Part shown: in pieces, positions 27,541 to 36,017 of the stretch
How positions within the stretch are numbered: the first letter of the stretch is position 1
Layout of the letters: every line of letters starts with the position of its first letter
Assembly: GCF_014109725.1 (NCBI RefSeq)
Contig: NZ_CP058554.1
Coordinates: 744,001 to 808,000, forward strand
Source: Comamonas piscis
Lineage (GTDB): Bacteria > Pseudomonadota > Gammaproteobacteria > Burkholderiales > Burkholderiaceae_C
Length of the DNA stretch: 64,000 nucleotides
Direction of reading: 5' to 3'
Program-made: the position numbers and the translations under genes
The notes under the pieces: generated by a model
Told to the model about the DNA's origin: nothing
The model's input: the letters and a program-made list of their open reading frames with translations, nothing else
The model's database searches: none

Positions 27541-27682
27541 CCCAGTAAACCGAAGGTTTGCGGTTGAAGCTGGGCGCCCCCGACGAGGCGCCAAGCCGCA
27601 GGCAGTACAGGCGTACGACAAGGCTTGGCGCGGCCGGCCAGGCAACGAAGTATCAAGGGTTGAGTTAACGGCTCTAGGACGT
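27541..27682. repeat. Possible dispersed intergenic element
   Basis: A non-coding stretch with short repeated and inverted words, including GCGCC/GGCGC blocks and the near-palindrome GTACAGGCGTAC (27607-27618). It ends at the AAAAAA tract of the following terminator. From memory, similar GGCAGTACA...GTACG strings recur between genes in comamonad genomes. No second copy is seen in this window, so repeat status is inference. Confidence 0.3.
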
Positions 27683-27715
27683 AAAAAAGCCACTGCTGGC
27701 GAACCAGCAGTGGCT
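27683..27715 (-). terminator. Terminator of the DUF4148 gene pair
   Basis: AGCCACTGCTGG (27688-27699) and CCAGCAGTGGCT (27704-27715) form a 12-bp stem with a CGAA tetraloop. AAAAAA at 27683-27688 gives the T tract on the minus strand, downstream of the DUF4148 gene. Confidence 0.85.
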
Positions 27716-27864
27716 ATCAAGAGCTCGGCCCAGACGCAATGGGACAAGGTCTGGCCGGGCTACGCACTAGATGCGTTATCGGTTATGGGCGGTTGCCCGC
27801 TCAGTGTTTTAAGTCTTGCAACCGGCGCCCTGCCGCTTTCGCATAGCAAGGCGCTGTTCCATCC

Positions 27865-28191
27865 TTATTCGCCGAAGGATTCGCCTTCAGGCAGGGTGCC
27901 TGCCTCCAGCGCTTCATGGGCTTGTTGCTGTACTTGGGCGCGGCTCAGGCTGGACGTGCGGCTTTCTGCACCGAAAGTGTTGATGCGGTCACCGATGACA
28001 GCCATCGAGCCGTTGCGCTGGGCTTCGCTCACCTGGGATTGAACTTCGGCGCGGGTCAGGGTGCTGTGGGCGGCAGGGTAGGCAGGGTAATCCGAGCCAT
28101 TGCCCACGGGGGCGGTGGTGGCTGCGCTGGCAGCACCGGCAAACACCAGGCCAGCGGCCATCATCAAAGCGGACATATTGCGTGCAAACAT
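27865..28191 (-). CDS. DUF4148 domain secreted protein (copy 1)
   Basis: A 108-residue protein with a Sec signal peptide (hydrophobic run ending AGAASA, cleavage about residue 23). The mature part has two short LTRAEVQSQV / LSRAQVQQQ repeats typical of DUF4148, a small betaproteobacterial periplasmic family of unknown function. It ends GTLPEGESFGE, identical to the tail of its upstream paralogue at 28330-28647. The two are on the same strand, 138 bp apart, and this copy is followed by a terminator. Confidence 0.85.
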   Translation of the reverse strand: MFARNMSALMMAAGLVFAGAASAATTAPVGNGSDYPAYPAAHSTLTRAEVQSQVSEAQRNGSMAVIGDRINTFGAESRTSSLSRAQVQQQAHEALEAGTLPEGESFGE

Positions 28192-28329
28192 GGTTTCTCT
28201 CCACGGACCCGCGCTGCTGGGCAAATCGTTGATTTGCGCTAAGAGCGGCGGCATCCAAAAATAATTGATTCGAAATGGGGGCGGGTGCGAGAGCGGCTGG
28301 TCGCCTGCTCTCAGCTTTTTTGCCTGGGC

Positions 28330-28647
28330 TTATTCGCCGAAGCTTTCGCCTTCAGGCAGGGTGCCGGCGACGCGGGCGTCATGGGCGGCTTTCACCACCT
28401 CGGCTCGGGTCAGGTTGCTGCCGCCCTTTTCAAAGGCATTGGCTTGCAGCTGGTCGCCCTTGAACAGCAAGGTGCCGTTCTTTTGCGCATCGACAAATTG
28501 CGCTTGCACATCGGCGCGGCTCACGGCGCTGGTGGCTGCAACTGGGGGGGCAATCGAGCGGTCGCCTTCAAAGGGGTTGGCCTGGGCAACACCGGCACCC
28601 AACATCAAAGCAGCTACACCGGCAATCGAGAAAATACGTGCGTTCAT
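28330..28647 (-). CDS. DUF4148 domain secreted protein (copy 2)
   Basis: A 105-residue paralogue of the neighbouring DUF4148 gene. The signal peptide ends GAGVAQA near residue 23. The mature protein carries VSRADVQAQF and LTRAEVVKAA repeats and the same GTLPEGESFGE ending. AGGAG lies 7 nt before the ATG. Tandem DUF4148 genes are common in Burkholderiales; some are stress- or biofilm-responsive, but no activity is assigned. The 370-bp upstream gap probably holds its promoter. Confidence 0.87.
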   Translation of the reverse strand: MNARIFSIAGVAALMLGAGVAQANPFEGDRSIAPPVAATSAVSRADVQAQFVDAQKNGTLLFKGDQLQANAFEKGGSNLTRAEVVKAAHDARVAGTLPEGESFGE

Positions 28648-29017
28648 TTTTAACTCCTGGAGAACTCCAGCGACTCACCATGAGGGGCTGGTTCGCTCAA
28701 CGGGTGGTGCAGTGCACCTGTGTGGTTCTCGTTGATCGATGTAGTTAGTGTATGCACTGCCCCCGCTTCGATAAATAGCCTAAATCGGAATAGATTGTTC
28801 TGAAAAACGGTCTAATGATTTTTAAGGTCGTGAATCGTCATCCGCCTGGATGGACAGGCTCCTATAACGCACAAAGCCAAGCCTGTAGGACAAATCGCGC
28901 AAACCAGACGGCCAACCATGCGCAGGTTGACCATGGTTAACCCTGTGCGGGTTGACCCAGGTTTGTGGCGGCCATCGTCGCTCAATTAGCTTGTTTTATA
29001 CGACAGTGACAACGCTG
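28648..29017. other. Intergenic region upstream of the DUF4148 pair
   Basis: About 370 bp with no convincing gene. It includes an AT-rich stretch at 28780-28840, a likely promoter for the minus-strand DUF4148 genes. Around 28915-28965 are two direct copies of a CAGGTTGACC/CGGGTTGACC word with an inverted GGTTAACC between them, a candidate regulator site. GTGACA/TGTCAC (29006-29021) forms a short hairpin at the end of the DTW gene. Confidence 0.4.
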
Positions 29018-29836
29018 TCACACAGCGTTTTGCAGGCTCTGGAGCTGCTGGTGCGCTGCACTGCTCCAATCGGGCGGCAGCTGGTGCTTGGCCTGCAGGT
29101 AGTGGTGGGTGTAGATGTCGAGGTAGGTTTCCAGGGTCTGGGCCGCACGCAGGTCGCCAGCCAGATCCAGGCAAAGCGCAGCGACCTCGGCAGTGCAGAA
29201 ATGGTCATCGCGCTTGGAGCGGCGCAGCTGGTAGCGCGATAGTTGCTCCGGGTGCAGGCTCAGCACCGGAAAGCGGTCCAGATAGGGGCTTTTGCGAAAC
29301 ATCTTGCGCGCTTCTGGCCAGGTGGCATCGAGCAGGATGAACAGCGGCCGGCGGGCACCCATCGCATGCACTTGCGGCTGCGCCAGCTGCTGCACCGCGC
29401 GGCCCGGCTCGCGTACAAACTCCTGGGGAAACACCACATAGGGCTGCCATTGCGGATCGGCCAGCAGGGTTTCAAGCCCCGCATCCACCGCCGTGCGGGT
29501 CCAGGCAAATGCAAAGGTCTCCGCCACCACATCGGCAATCAGCCAGCCGGTGTTGCTGGGCTTGAGGGCCTCGATATCGTGCATCAGCAGGCAGATACCC
29601 GCTGTCGTGGCCTGAATGGGGCGCAGCGCGCACAGGCAATGGCTGGGACGCAGCCGGCAGCCTTCGCAGCGCTCACCCTTGGGGCCGCCACGGGCCAGGA
29701 AGGGGCGGGTGCTGCGCTGCAGGCGCTCGGCGCGCAGGCGCGATACGGCATGGGGGGCGAGGGTGCCAGCGGCGCTGGCAGTGGGGGAAGAGGGCTGGGA
29801 TGACACGGGCGCTATTGTCGTCGCCCCACACAACAA
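29018..29836 (-). CDS. DTW domain protein (tRNA acp3U modification family)
   Basis: About 272 residues. The N-terminal Cys cluster CEGC...CLC (about 56-69) may bind zinc, and DATWPEA (about 168-174) is the DTW-type motif. It is followed by YLDRFPVLSL and a helical C-terminus with ETYLDIYTHHY. E. coli TapT of this family adds 3-amino-3-carboxypropyl from SAM to uridine-47 of tRNA. No ATG exists before the conserved core; the first in-frame starts are TTG (29836 and 29833) and a downstream GTG, none with a good ribosome site. The N-terminus is therefore uncertain. Confidence 0.82.
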   Translation of the reverse strand: MLCGATTIAPVSSQPSSPTASAAGTLAPHAVSRLRAERLQRSTRPFLARGGPKGERCEGCRLRPSHCLCALRPIQATTAGICLLMHDIEALKPSNTGWLIADVVAETFAFAWTRTAVDAGLETLLADPQWQPYVVFPQEFVREPGRAVQQLAQPQVHAMGARRPLFILLDATWPEARKMFRKSPYLDRFPVLSLHPEQLSRYQLRRSKRDDHFCTAEVAALCLDLAGDLRAAQTLETYLDIYTHHYLQAKHQLPPDWSSAAHQQLQSLQNAV

Positions 29837-29861
29837 AGCGGCGCTGCGGGTTTAGCGCTGC

Positions 29862-30512
29862 TCAGTTCTGTACCGCTTCCAGCGCAAACAGTGGCACCTC
29901 GGCGCGCTGGCTCAGCCATACGCCGCCACCCAGCTCGGTAAAGCCCTGTGCCAGGCCCCGGCGGTAGAGCTCGGCGCGGTGGCGGTAGAGGCGCGGGTCG
30001 GTCAGCTCGTCATCGATGATGTCGCGCTCATAGTCTTCGCGTGCAACGGCTTCGACATAGAGGGCGCCCCGGCTCAGCCGCACCAGATTGGCCAGCGCCC
30101 GCTTCAAGTCGCCCGGGCTCAGGTAGGGCAGCACGCCCTGGCAAATCACCAGGTCAAAGGGCTGGCCATCGGCCGGCGCATAGTCCACGACGGATCCCTG
30201 CTCCCAACCGTAGCGCTGGCACAGGTACTCGCTGTATTCCACCCCGTGGTAGCTGGCCTGCGGAAAGTGCTGCGCAATCGCATCGCGCCACAGGCCAATG
30301 CCGCAGCCGACATCCAGCACGCGCTGCACGGGCACGCGTACATACTGCAGATAGCTGCAAACAAAGGCGCCCAGGCGCGCGGCATGGGCGGGGTCCACCA
30401 CACTGGTTTTCTTGTCGAAATAGAAGCGCTGGTAGTACGCCTCGTCAAACCATTGCTTGTCCGCTGATTGCACGCATGTCCTTGATCGGTGCAATGCAGC
30501 TCCGGTGTGCAT
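29862..30512 (-). CDS. Class I SAM-dependent methyltransferase
   Basis: A 216-residue protein with a Rossmann methyltransferase core. Motif I is VLDVGCGIGLW (about 65-75), the acidic SAM-ribose position falls in HGVEYSEYL, and FDLVICQGVLPYL is motif IV. There is a helical cap with DPRLYRHRAELYRRGL at the C-terminus. No signal peptide. The substrate is not evident. The gene lies 25 bp downstream of the DTW start and upstream of a minus-strand series of envelope genes, but spacing does not show co-transcription. The ATG at 30512 is only weakly supported. Confidence 0.85.
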   Translation of the reverse strand: MHTGAALHRSRTCVQSADKQWFDEAYYQRFYFDKKTSVVDPAHAARLGAFVCSYLQYVRVPVQRVLDVGCGIGLWRDAIAQHFPQASYHGVEYSEYLCQRYGWEQGSVVDYAPADGQPFDLVICQGVLPYLSPGDLKRALANLVRLSRGALYVEAVAREDYERDIIDDELTDPRLYRHRAELYRRGLAQGFTELGGGVWLSQRAEVPLFALEAVQN

Positions 30513-30578
30513 TGCGCAGGCAGTATCGCGCAGATGGCGCGCGTGGGTGGGGCGCTGCGGTATTGGCGGGGAGCGCGA

Positions 30579-30923
30579 TCAGCGCGGAATGACGGACAGG
30601 TTCTCCGGCACCATCTGCTCCTGGCTGCCGTCCGGACAAGCGCCATCGGTATAGATGGTCTGGCCATTCAGTTGGCATTTGCGCGGCACGGCAGCAGTCC
30701 GTGCCGGGCCCGGGCCGCTGTCGGTTGCCGCGCGCCGCGCCTGGCTGCGTTGCTGTTCCTCCGCGCTGGGCGGCGGCGGTGCAGATGCCTTGCGCCACAA
30801 GCTGGTGGCGGCCTGCCCGGCCTCGTCAATGACCGCCGGACCACGCCAGAGGTAAATGGCCACAGCGGCTGCCGCTACCAGGGCCAGGCCGATCAGCAGG
30901 CGGTGCGCCGGGCGCAGGTACAT
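30579..30923 (-). CDS. DUF4124-like membrane-anchored protein
   Basis: A 114-residue protein with one N-terminal span (about 9-26), a Pro/Gln-rich linker and a small C-terminal module RKCQLNGQTIYTDGACPDG. The module resembles DUF4124 (two Cys around a Tyr-Thr/Ser-Asp turn), usually periplasmic. It likely faces the periplasm as an anchored protein. Function is unknown. It follows the membrane protein at 30963 by 39 bp on the same strand and may belong to the topB-downstream group. Confidence 0.7.
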   Translation of the reverse strand: MYLRPAHRLLIGLALVAAAAVAIYLWRGPAVIDEAGQAATSLWRKASAPPPPSAEEQQRSQARRAATDSGPGPARTAAVPRKCQLNGQTIYTDGACPDGSQEQMVPENLSVIPR

Positions 30924-30962
30924 GGCGATGGCAGTGGATGTTGGGGCATGGCAGGCACTGTA

Positions 30963-31487
30963 TCAGCCCCCTTGGTAGAAGCGCAAATCCAGGTACAGCA
31001 GCAGGAAGGCCAGCAAGCTGATGCCCAGATTGAGGCGGCGCGCCAGCGGCAGGTAGGCGGCGCTGAAGTACCACTGCTTGTGCGCAGGCAGGTGGCGCAG
31101 GATATGCAGCAAGCCCATCTCCTGCATATTGCTGAAATGCGGCTGGCTGTCCTTTTTAAGCTGCTGGATGATGGAGGCATCGGTCAGCATCACGGCCGAC
31201 AGCACCGTGGCGATGATGACCGCGCCCAGCAGCCACTGCTGCCATTCCGGCCGGTTGAGCCCAAAGCTGAACCAGTGGCTCAGCATCAGCACCGCGAGCA
31301 CCGCAAACAAACGGTAGAAGATGGCCTGCCAGTGCGCGCGGCTGGGCATCGTCACCTGCCCTTGGCGGCGCGCCTGGCCGTCAATGATGCGGGCGAGCAA
31401 CCAGGCCATGCCATGGAAGCTGGCCTCCAGCAGCAGATAGACGCCGACCGCCAGGGCCAGCAGCTGCAGAGGCTCGCCCTTGCCCAT
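30963..31487 (-). CDS. Unassigned membrane protein
   Basis: A 174-residue protein with four hydrophobic spans (about 7-30, 58-78, 88-105 and 152-170) separated by polar loops (ARIIDGQARRQGQ, QLKKDSQPHFSNMQE). I recognise no family. The ATG at 31487 is 2 nt after the stop of the upstream gene, so the two are translationally linked, which suggests the membrane protein and the exported 471-residue protein work together. Confidence 0.72.
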   Translation of the reverse strand: MGKGEPLQLLALAVGVYLLLEASFHGMAWLLARIIDGQARRQGQVTMPSRAHWQAIFYRLFAVLAVLMLSHWFSFGLNRPEWQQWLLGAVIIATVLSAVMLTDASIIQQLKKDSQPHFSNMQEMGLLHILRHLPAHKQWYFSAAYLPLARRLNLGISLLAFLLLYLDLRFYQGG

Positions 31488-31489
31488 GC

Positions 31490-32905
31490 TCAGCGCTTTT
31501 GGCAGGCGGCGGCCACGCCGCTTTGGCACATCTCGCGCTGCGCGCTGTCAAAGATCAGCTTCTTGACGCCGGGCATGTCCACAAAGCCACCGATGTCCAG
31601 CTGGATGGTTTGGTCAAACGTGTTGTCGAAGGTGAAGAACTCCAGCGCCGCCACATCGCCCTTTTTGCGCTGCGCCTGGTAAAAGTCCAGGCCGCGTTGC
31701 ACTTCGTCCAGCACCCGGGATTCAACCAAGCGCTCGGGCTGGCCCTTCTCGATGTTCTGTCGGGCATCGAACTCCAGCACGCCGTTGTTGCTCGACTCGG
31801 TCAGCACCAGGATCTTGCCCTTGCTGCCGATCTTGGCGATCTCCTTGCGCATCATCTCGGTGGCAGCCGTCATACGGCATTGGTAGAGCTGGTCAAGCAA
31901 GACCTTGTCCTGTTGCTGCGGCGTGGGGCGGCCCGCTGCTTTGTCAGCGGCACTGGCCTGGCGCACGGGGCCATCCTGGTAGAAAGACAGCTGCGCGCGC
32001 AGCTCGGACATGGTCGTGTAAGCGCTGATATCGCATTCGCCCCCGCGCACCTGCTTTTTCAGCAGCGGCAGCATGTGCTCGTAGAGCCGGTCCTGCAGCG
32101 CGGTGGACAAGTAGAAGTCAAAGCCATACAGGTCATAGCCGCGCGGAACGCCGCCGCCGGTGTAGAGGTTGCCGGCGTTGTCATAGGTGGTCAGCCGGAA
32201 CTGCACGATGTCCTTGAGCCATTGGAGGTCGGCTGCCGAGGCCTGGTCACCCAGGTTGCTGAGGGTGTTGCGGTGGCCATCGATGGTTTGCACATAGCGC
32301 ACCGCCTCCTGGTCCACCATCTTGGCAAACTCGGCATTCACCATGCCGCTTGCAAAGATCACGCCCAGCTTGATGTTCTTGATGCCCTGCTCGCGGAGCA
32401 TTGTGCGCACCGTGGTGGCAATGCGCTCCAGATCTGCCTTGGGAATGCCATGCAGATAGGGCTCATCGGCAATGAACACCGTGGCCACCTGGGCCTGGTA
32501 CCGCTTAATCACCGCCATGTAAGGCTGCAGAATCTTGCGTGCTTCCGCATCCTTCGGGATCACCCGCAGCTTGTTGTGCTCCTGCGGCGCCATGGACTTT
32601 TGCTGCCAGCCAGTGCGCGCACCGTTGGCATCGATGGCGTGGTAGCGGGTGGGAATCTGGTCCAGTGGCTTGCGGCTGTTGAGCACCGGCCCCAGGTCCA
32701 GATCCAAGCGCGTGGCCGTGCCTTTGACGGCCTGGAGGTTTTTCTCCAGGTCTTCGGGGCTGTGCACATTGATATGGGCTGTGGCCACCTTGCCGACAAA
32801 TTCCGGGTGCACGCCGGGTGGCGCGAACAGGGCAATCTGGGCATGGCTCTGCGCCCCCCATAGGAGGGCGCTACAGGCGAGGGCCTGGCAAAGAATGCGG
32901 CGCAT
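31490..32905 (-). CDS. Exported protein of unknown function, possibly TIM-barrel hydrolase
   Basis: A 471-residue protein with a Sec signal peptide (about 1-23, ending SHAQ). The mature sequence has alternating strand/helix segments. VATVFIADEPYLHGI (about 140-155), with Asp-Glu at a strand end, looks like a glycoside-hydrolase acid/nucleophile position, and GYDLYGFDFYLS follows later. No known family motif is certain. It begins 7 nt after the topB stop and is followed after 2 nt by a membrane protein, so it is in the topB transcript. It could be a periplasmic glycosidase-like protein; that is inference. Confidence 0.7.
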   Translation of the reverse strand: MRRILCQALACSALLWGAQSHAQIALFAPPGVHPEFVGKVATAHINVHSPEDLEKNLQAVKGTATRLDLDLGPVLNSRKPLDQIPTRYHAIDANGARTGWQQKSMAPQEHNKLRVIPKDAEARKILQPYMAVIKRYQAQVATVFIADEPYLHGIPKADLERIATTVRTMLREQGIKNIKLGVIFASGMVNAEFAKMVDQEAVRYVQTIDGHRNTLSNLGDQASAADLQWLKDIVQFRLTTYDNAGNLYTGGGVPRGYDLYGFDFYLSTALQDRLYEHMLPLLKKQVRGGECDISAYTTMSELRAQLSFYQDGPVRQASAADKAAGRPTPQQQDKVLLDQLYQCRMTAATEMMRKEIAKIGSKGKILVLTESSNNGVLEFDARQNIEKGQPERLVESRVLDEVQRGLDFYQAQRKKGDVAALEFFTFDNTFDQTIQLDIGGFVDMPGVKKLIFDSAQREMCQSGVAAACQKR

Positions 32906-32912
32906 CAATGCA

Positions 32913-35855
32913 TCAGCTCACATGCTTGCCGACGATGCCGGCGATCTCGAACATGCTGATCTGGTCCTTGCCAAACAGCGGCTGCAGTTTGGCATCGGCG
33001 TTGATGGCGCGCTTGTCCTTGGCGTCCTGCAGGCCGTTGGCCTTGATGTAGTCCCAGAGCTTTTTGATGACCTCCGGGCGCGAGGTGGCTTCGCCACCAA
33101 TCACGGCGGCCAGCGCGGGGCTCGGGGTCAAGGTGGCTGCCACTTTGCGCGGCGTTTTGGCGGCTGTCTTGGTCGCCGTCTTGGCTGCCGTTTTGGTGGC
33201 GGTCTTGGTAGCCTTCACGGCCTTGGCGCCGGTCTTGCTGGCGGTCTTCGTCGCGGTTTTGGTTGCCGTCTTGGTGGCAGCGCCTTTGCGCGGCGGGAAC
33301 TTGCTGTCGCGTGGTTCGAACTCGAAGTTCACCTTGCCGGCTTCCTTGTCCCAGGCCAGGAAGGCCTTGAAGCTGCGGCGCGTGCGGTTGGAGACAAACT
33401 TGTCGAGCAGGTCGGTCTTGCCAGTCGCCAGCAGCTTGACCATCTGGTCGCGCTCGATGGGCTGCTGCAGGATGATCTGGCCGCTCTTGAAGTCGCAGCT
33501 CGGCGTGGCTTGCTGGGCGGTAGGCACGGCTTTGCTGCAGACATAGTTGGCACCATGCTCGAACACTGGCGCGCCGCACTTGGGGCAGGCGCCCAAGGTG
33601 TTCTGGCTGCCAAAGTCCACCAGCTCGCCCGATTCTTCATCGGCCTTGTCGTCGAATAGGAACTCGAACTTGAAGTTGTTGTTGTCCTCGTCGCGCACGA
33701 TGGCCACTTCGGCGGCAAAGGGCCAGCCGGCCTTGGAGCGGAAGCCATCGAGCGGGCCCAGCTTGCGGTCGCGCAGCAGCTGGTCGGCCTCGCCGGCCTC
33801 AAAGGTGCGGCCCGCAGGCGATTTGGTGAACGAGAAGCCGCAGCCCTCGCCCGCGCCGCCCACGCCCGTGCAGGTGTAGCGGCGGTAGTTTTCCTTGACC
33901 ACGCCGCCGCAGTTGGGGCAAGGCGCAGTCAGGGTGGCGTAGTCGCCGGGGATGGTGTCGCGGTCGTATTCCTTGGCCTTTTTCACCAAGCGCTCGGTCA
34001 TGGTCTGGATCTCGGCCATGAAGGCTTCGCGCGAGAGCTGGCCCTTTTCCATTTGCGCGAGCTTGTACTCCCACTCGCCGGTCAGGTCGGCGCGCGAGAG
34101 CTCTTCCACTTGCAGACCGCGCAGCAAGGTCATCAGCTGGAAGGCCTTGGCCGTGGGGATCAGCTCGCGGCCTTCGCGCAGCATGTACTTTTCGGTCAGC
34201 AGGCCTTCGATGATGGCCGCGCGCGTGGCTGGCGTGCCCAGGCCTTTTTCCTGCATGGCTTCGCGCAGCTCGTCGTCGTCGATCTGCTTGCCGGCACTTT
34301 CCATCGCGCCCAGCAGGGTCGCTTCCGAGTAGCGGGCGGGCGGCTTGGTCTTCAGGCCCTTGGGGTCGACCGGATCGGCCGTGGGCTTCTCGCCCGGCTG
34401 CACCGGCACCAGGTTCTGGCCCTTGTCGCCTTCCTTGGCGTCTTCCACCTCGTGGGCCGCTTCCTTGCCGTAGATGGCCAGCCAACCGGGCTTGACCAGC
34501 ACCTTGCCTTCGGTCTTGAAGTGATATTGCTCAATCTGGCTGACCCGCGTGGTGACCTGGTGCTCGGCACTGGGGAAGAACACGGCCATGAAGCGGCGCA
34601 CCACCAGGGTGTAGAGCTTGTGCTCGGCCTCGCTCAAGGCGCCGGGCGCCTGCGTGGTCGGGATGATCGCAAAGTGATCCGACACCTTGCTGTTGTCAAA
34701 AATGCGCTTGTTGGCGCGGATGTAGTTGGAGCCAATGGCCTGCTGCGCAAATGGCGCGAGCTGCTGCATATTGCTGTGGGCCAGCATCTCGAAGGTTTGC
34801 TGCGCGACGGGCAGGTAGTCCTCGGGCAGCGCGCGCGAATCGGTACGCGGGTAGGTCAGCGCCTTGTGGCGCTCATACAGCGCCTGGGCCAGCGCCAAGG
34901 TGGTCTTGGCCGAGAAGCCGAACTTGCTGTTGGCCTCGCGCTGCAGGCTGGTCAGGTCAAACAGCAGCGGCGATGCCTGGGTCGTGGGCCTGGACTCTTC
35001 AGTCACGGTGGCCGGTTTGCCGCGCACGGCATCGGCAATCGCCTGGGCTTCTTGCTGGCTCCAGACGCGGTCGGCGCGGGCCTCGACGTCGTCGCTTTTC
35101 TTCCACGCAGGGTTGAACCACTTGCCGGGGTAGGCGCCGGCCTGGGCGTTGAACTCGCCGTGGATTTCCCAGTAATTGCGGCTGACGAATTTACGGATTT
35201 TCTCTTCGCGTTCGACGACCAAAGACAGAGTGGGCGTTTGCACGCGGCCCACGGTGGTCAAGAAGAACCCGCCATCGCGCGAGTTGAACGCGGTCATCGC
35301 CCGCGTGCCGTTGATACCCACCAGCCAGTCGGCTTCGGAGCGGCTGCGGGCGGCATCAGCCAGGCCCAGCATCTGGTTATCGGAGCGCAGCTTGTTGAAG
35401 CCGTCGCGGATGGCTTGCGGCGTCATCGACTGCAGCCACAGGCGCTGGATCGGCTTGCCCAGGCCGCCCTTGGCGCCGCCGGCGTATTGCTCAATCAGGC
35501 GGAAGATCAGCTCACCTTCGCGGCCCGCGTCACAGGCATTGATCAGCGCGGTCACATCCTTGCGCTTGGCCAGCTTGACGACGGCGTTCAGCCGGGTCTT
35601 GGTCTTGTCGACCGGCTTCAACTCAAAGTACGGCGGGATCACGGGCAGGTGCGCAAAGCTCCACTTGCCGCGCTTGACATCGAATTCTTCTGGCGCCTGG
35701 ATCTCCACTAGGTGACCCACCGCGCTCGTCACGATGAAGGTATCGGCTTCAAAGTAGTCGTCGTGTTTGGCAAATTGGCCTGCCACCGGCGTCAGTGCAC
35801 GAACAATGTCTTGTGCAACGGACGGCTTTTCTGCAATGACCAGGGTCTTGGACAT
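32913..35855 (-). CDS. topB: DNA topoisomerase III with C-terminal SWIB domain
   Basis: Type IA topoisomerase that passes single strands through a transient 5'-phosphotyrosyl break and decatenates DNA. The 980 residues comprise the TOPRIM domain (1-150; EKPSVA, DAGREGE 109-115), the catalytic module with Tyr335 in LTYPRTDSR and GRVQTPT (203-209), and Cys-type zinc segments (CPNCGG, CPKCGAP). A Lys/Thr/Ala linker of repeated TATK words (about 850-905) leads to a SWIB/MDM2-like domain (about 905-980; PEVIKKLWDYIK, DQISMFEIAGIVGKH). E. coli TopB is about 650 residues, so the last third is an addition. SWIB fused to a topoisomerase is known in Chlamydia TopA. The neighbouring divergent gene is a SET protein. 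Confidence 0.95.
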   Translation of the reverse strand: MSKTLVIAEKPSVAQDIVRALTPVAGQFAKHDDYFEADTFIVTSAVGHLVEIQAPEEFDVKRGKWSFAHLPVIPPYFELKPVDKTKTRLNAVVKLAKRKDVTALINACDAGREGELIFRLIEQYAGGAKGGLGKPIQRLWLQSMTPQAIRDGFNKLRSDNQMLGLADAARSRSEADWLVGINGTRAMTAFNSRDGGFFLTTVGRVQTPTLSLVVEREEKIRKFVSRNYWEIHGEFNAQAGAYPGKWFNPAWKKSDDVEARADRVWSQQEAQAIADAVRGKPATVTEESRPTTQASPLLFDLTSLQREANSKFGFSAKTTLALAQALYERHKALTYPRTDSRALPEDYLPVAQQTFEMLAHSNMQQLAPFAQQAIGSNYIRANKRIFDNSKVSDHFAIIPTTQAPGALSEAEHKLYTLVVRRFMAVFFPSAEHQVTTRVSQIEQYHFKTEGKVLVKPGWLAIYGKEAAHEVEDAKEGDKGQNLVPVQPGEKPTADPVDPKGLKTKPPARYSEATLLGAMESAGKQIDDDELREAMQEKGLGTPATRAAIIEGLLTEKYMLREGRELIPTAKAFQLMTLLRGLQVEELSRADLTGEWEYKLAQMEKGQLSREAFMAEIQTMTERLVKKAKEYDRDTIPGDYATLTAPCPNCGGVVKENYRRYTCTGVGGAGEGCGFSFTKSPAGRTFEAGEADQLLRDRKLGPLDGFRSKAGWPFAAEVAIVRDEDNNNFKFEFLFDDKADEESGELVDFGSQNTLGACPKCGAPVFEHGANYVCSKAVPTAQQATPSCDFKSGQIILQQPIERDQMVKLLATGKTDLLDKFVSNRTRRSFKAFLAWDKEAGKVNFEFEPRDSKFPPRKGAATKTATKTATKTASKTGAKAVKATKTATKTAAKTATKTAAKTPRKVAATLTPSPALAAVIGGEATSRPEVIKKLWDYIKANGLQDAKDKRAINADAKLQPLFGKDQISMFEIAGIVGKHVS

Positions 35856-36017
35856 GGGTTCACTCTCATCAAACTGGGGTCTGCCAGCACGGTAGTTTGC
35901 TGGCTCTTTGGGCACGCTCTTACAATGCACGCTTTACGCGCATGTGCGCGGGCGCCTGCATGTGTACATGTGCGCACATGCGCATGTGCTTATTTTTAAA
36001 GTAGCAGAAAAAATCCC

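Noticed and set aside
34053..35711. Plus-strand open frame of 552 codons
   Set aside because: Antisense to topB, whose catalytic motifs are intact; it is a GC-bias shadow.
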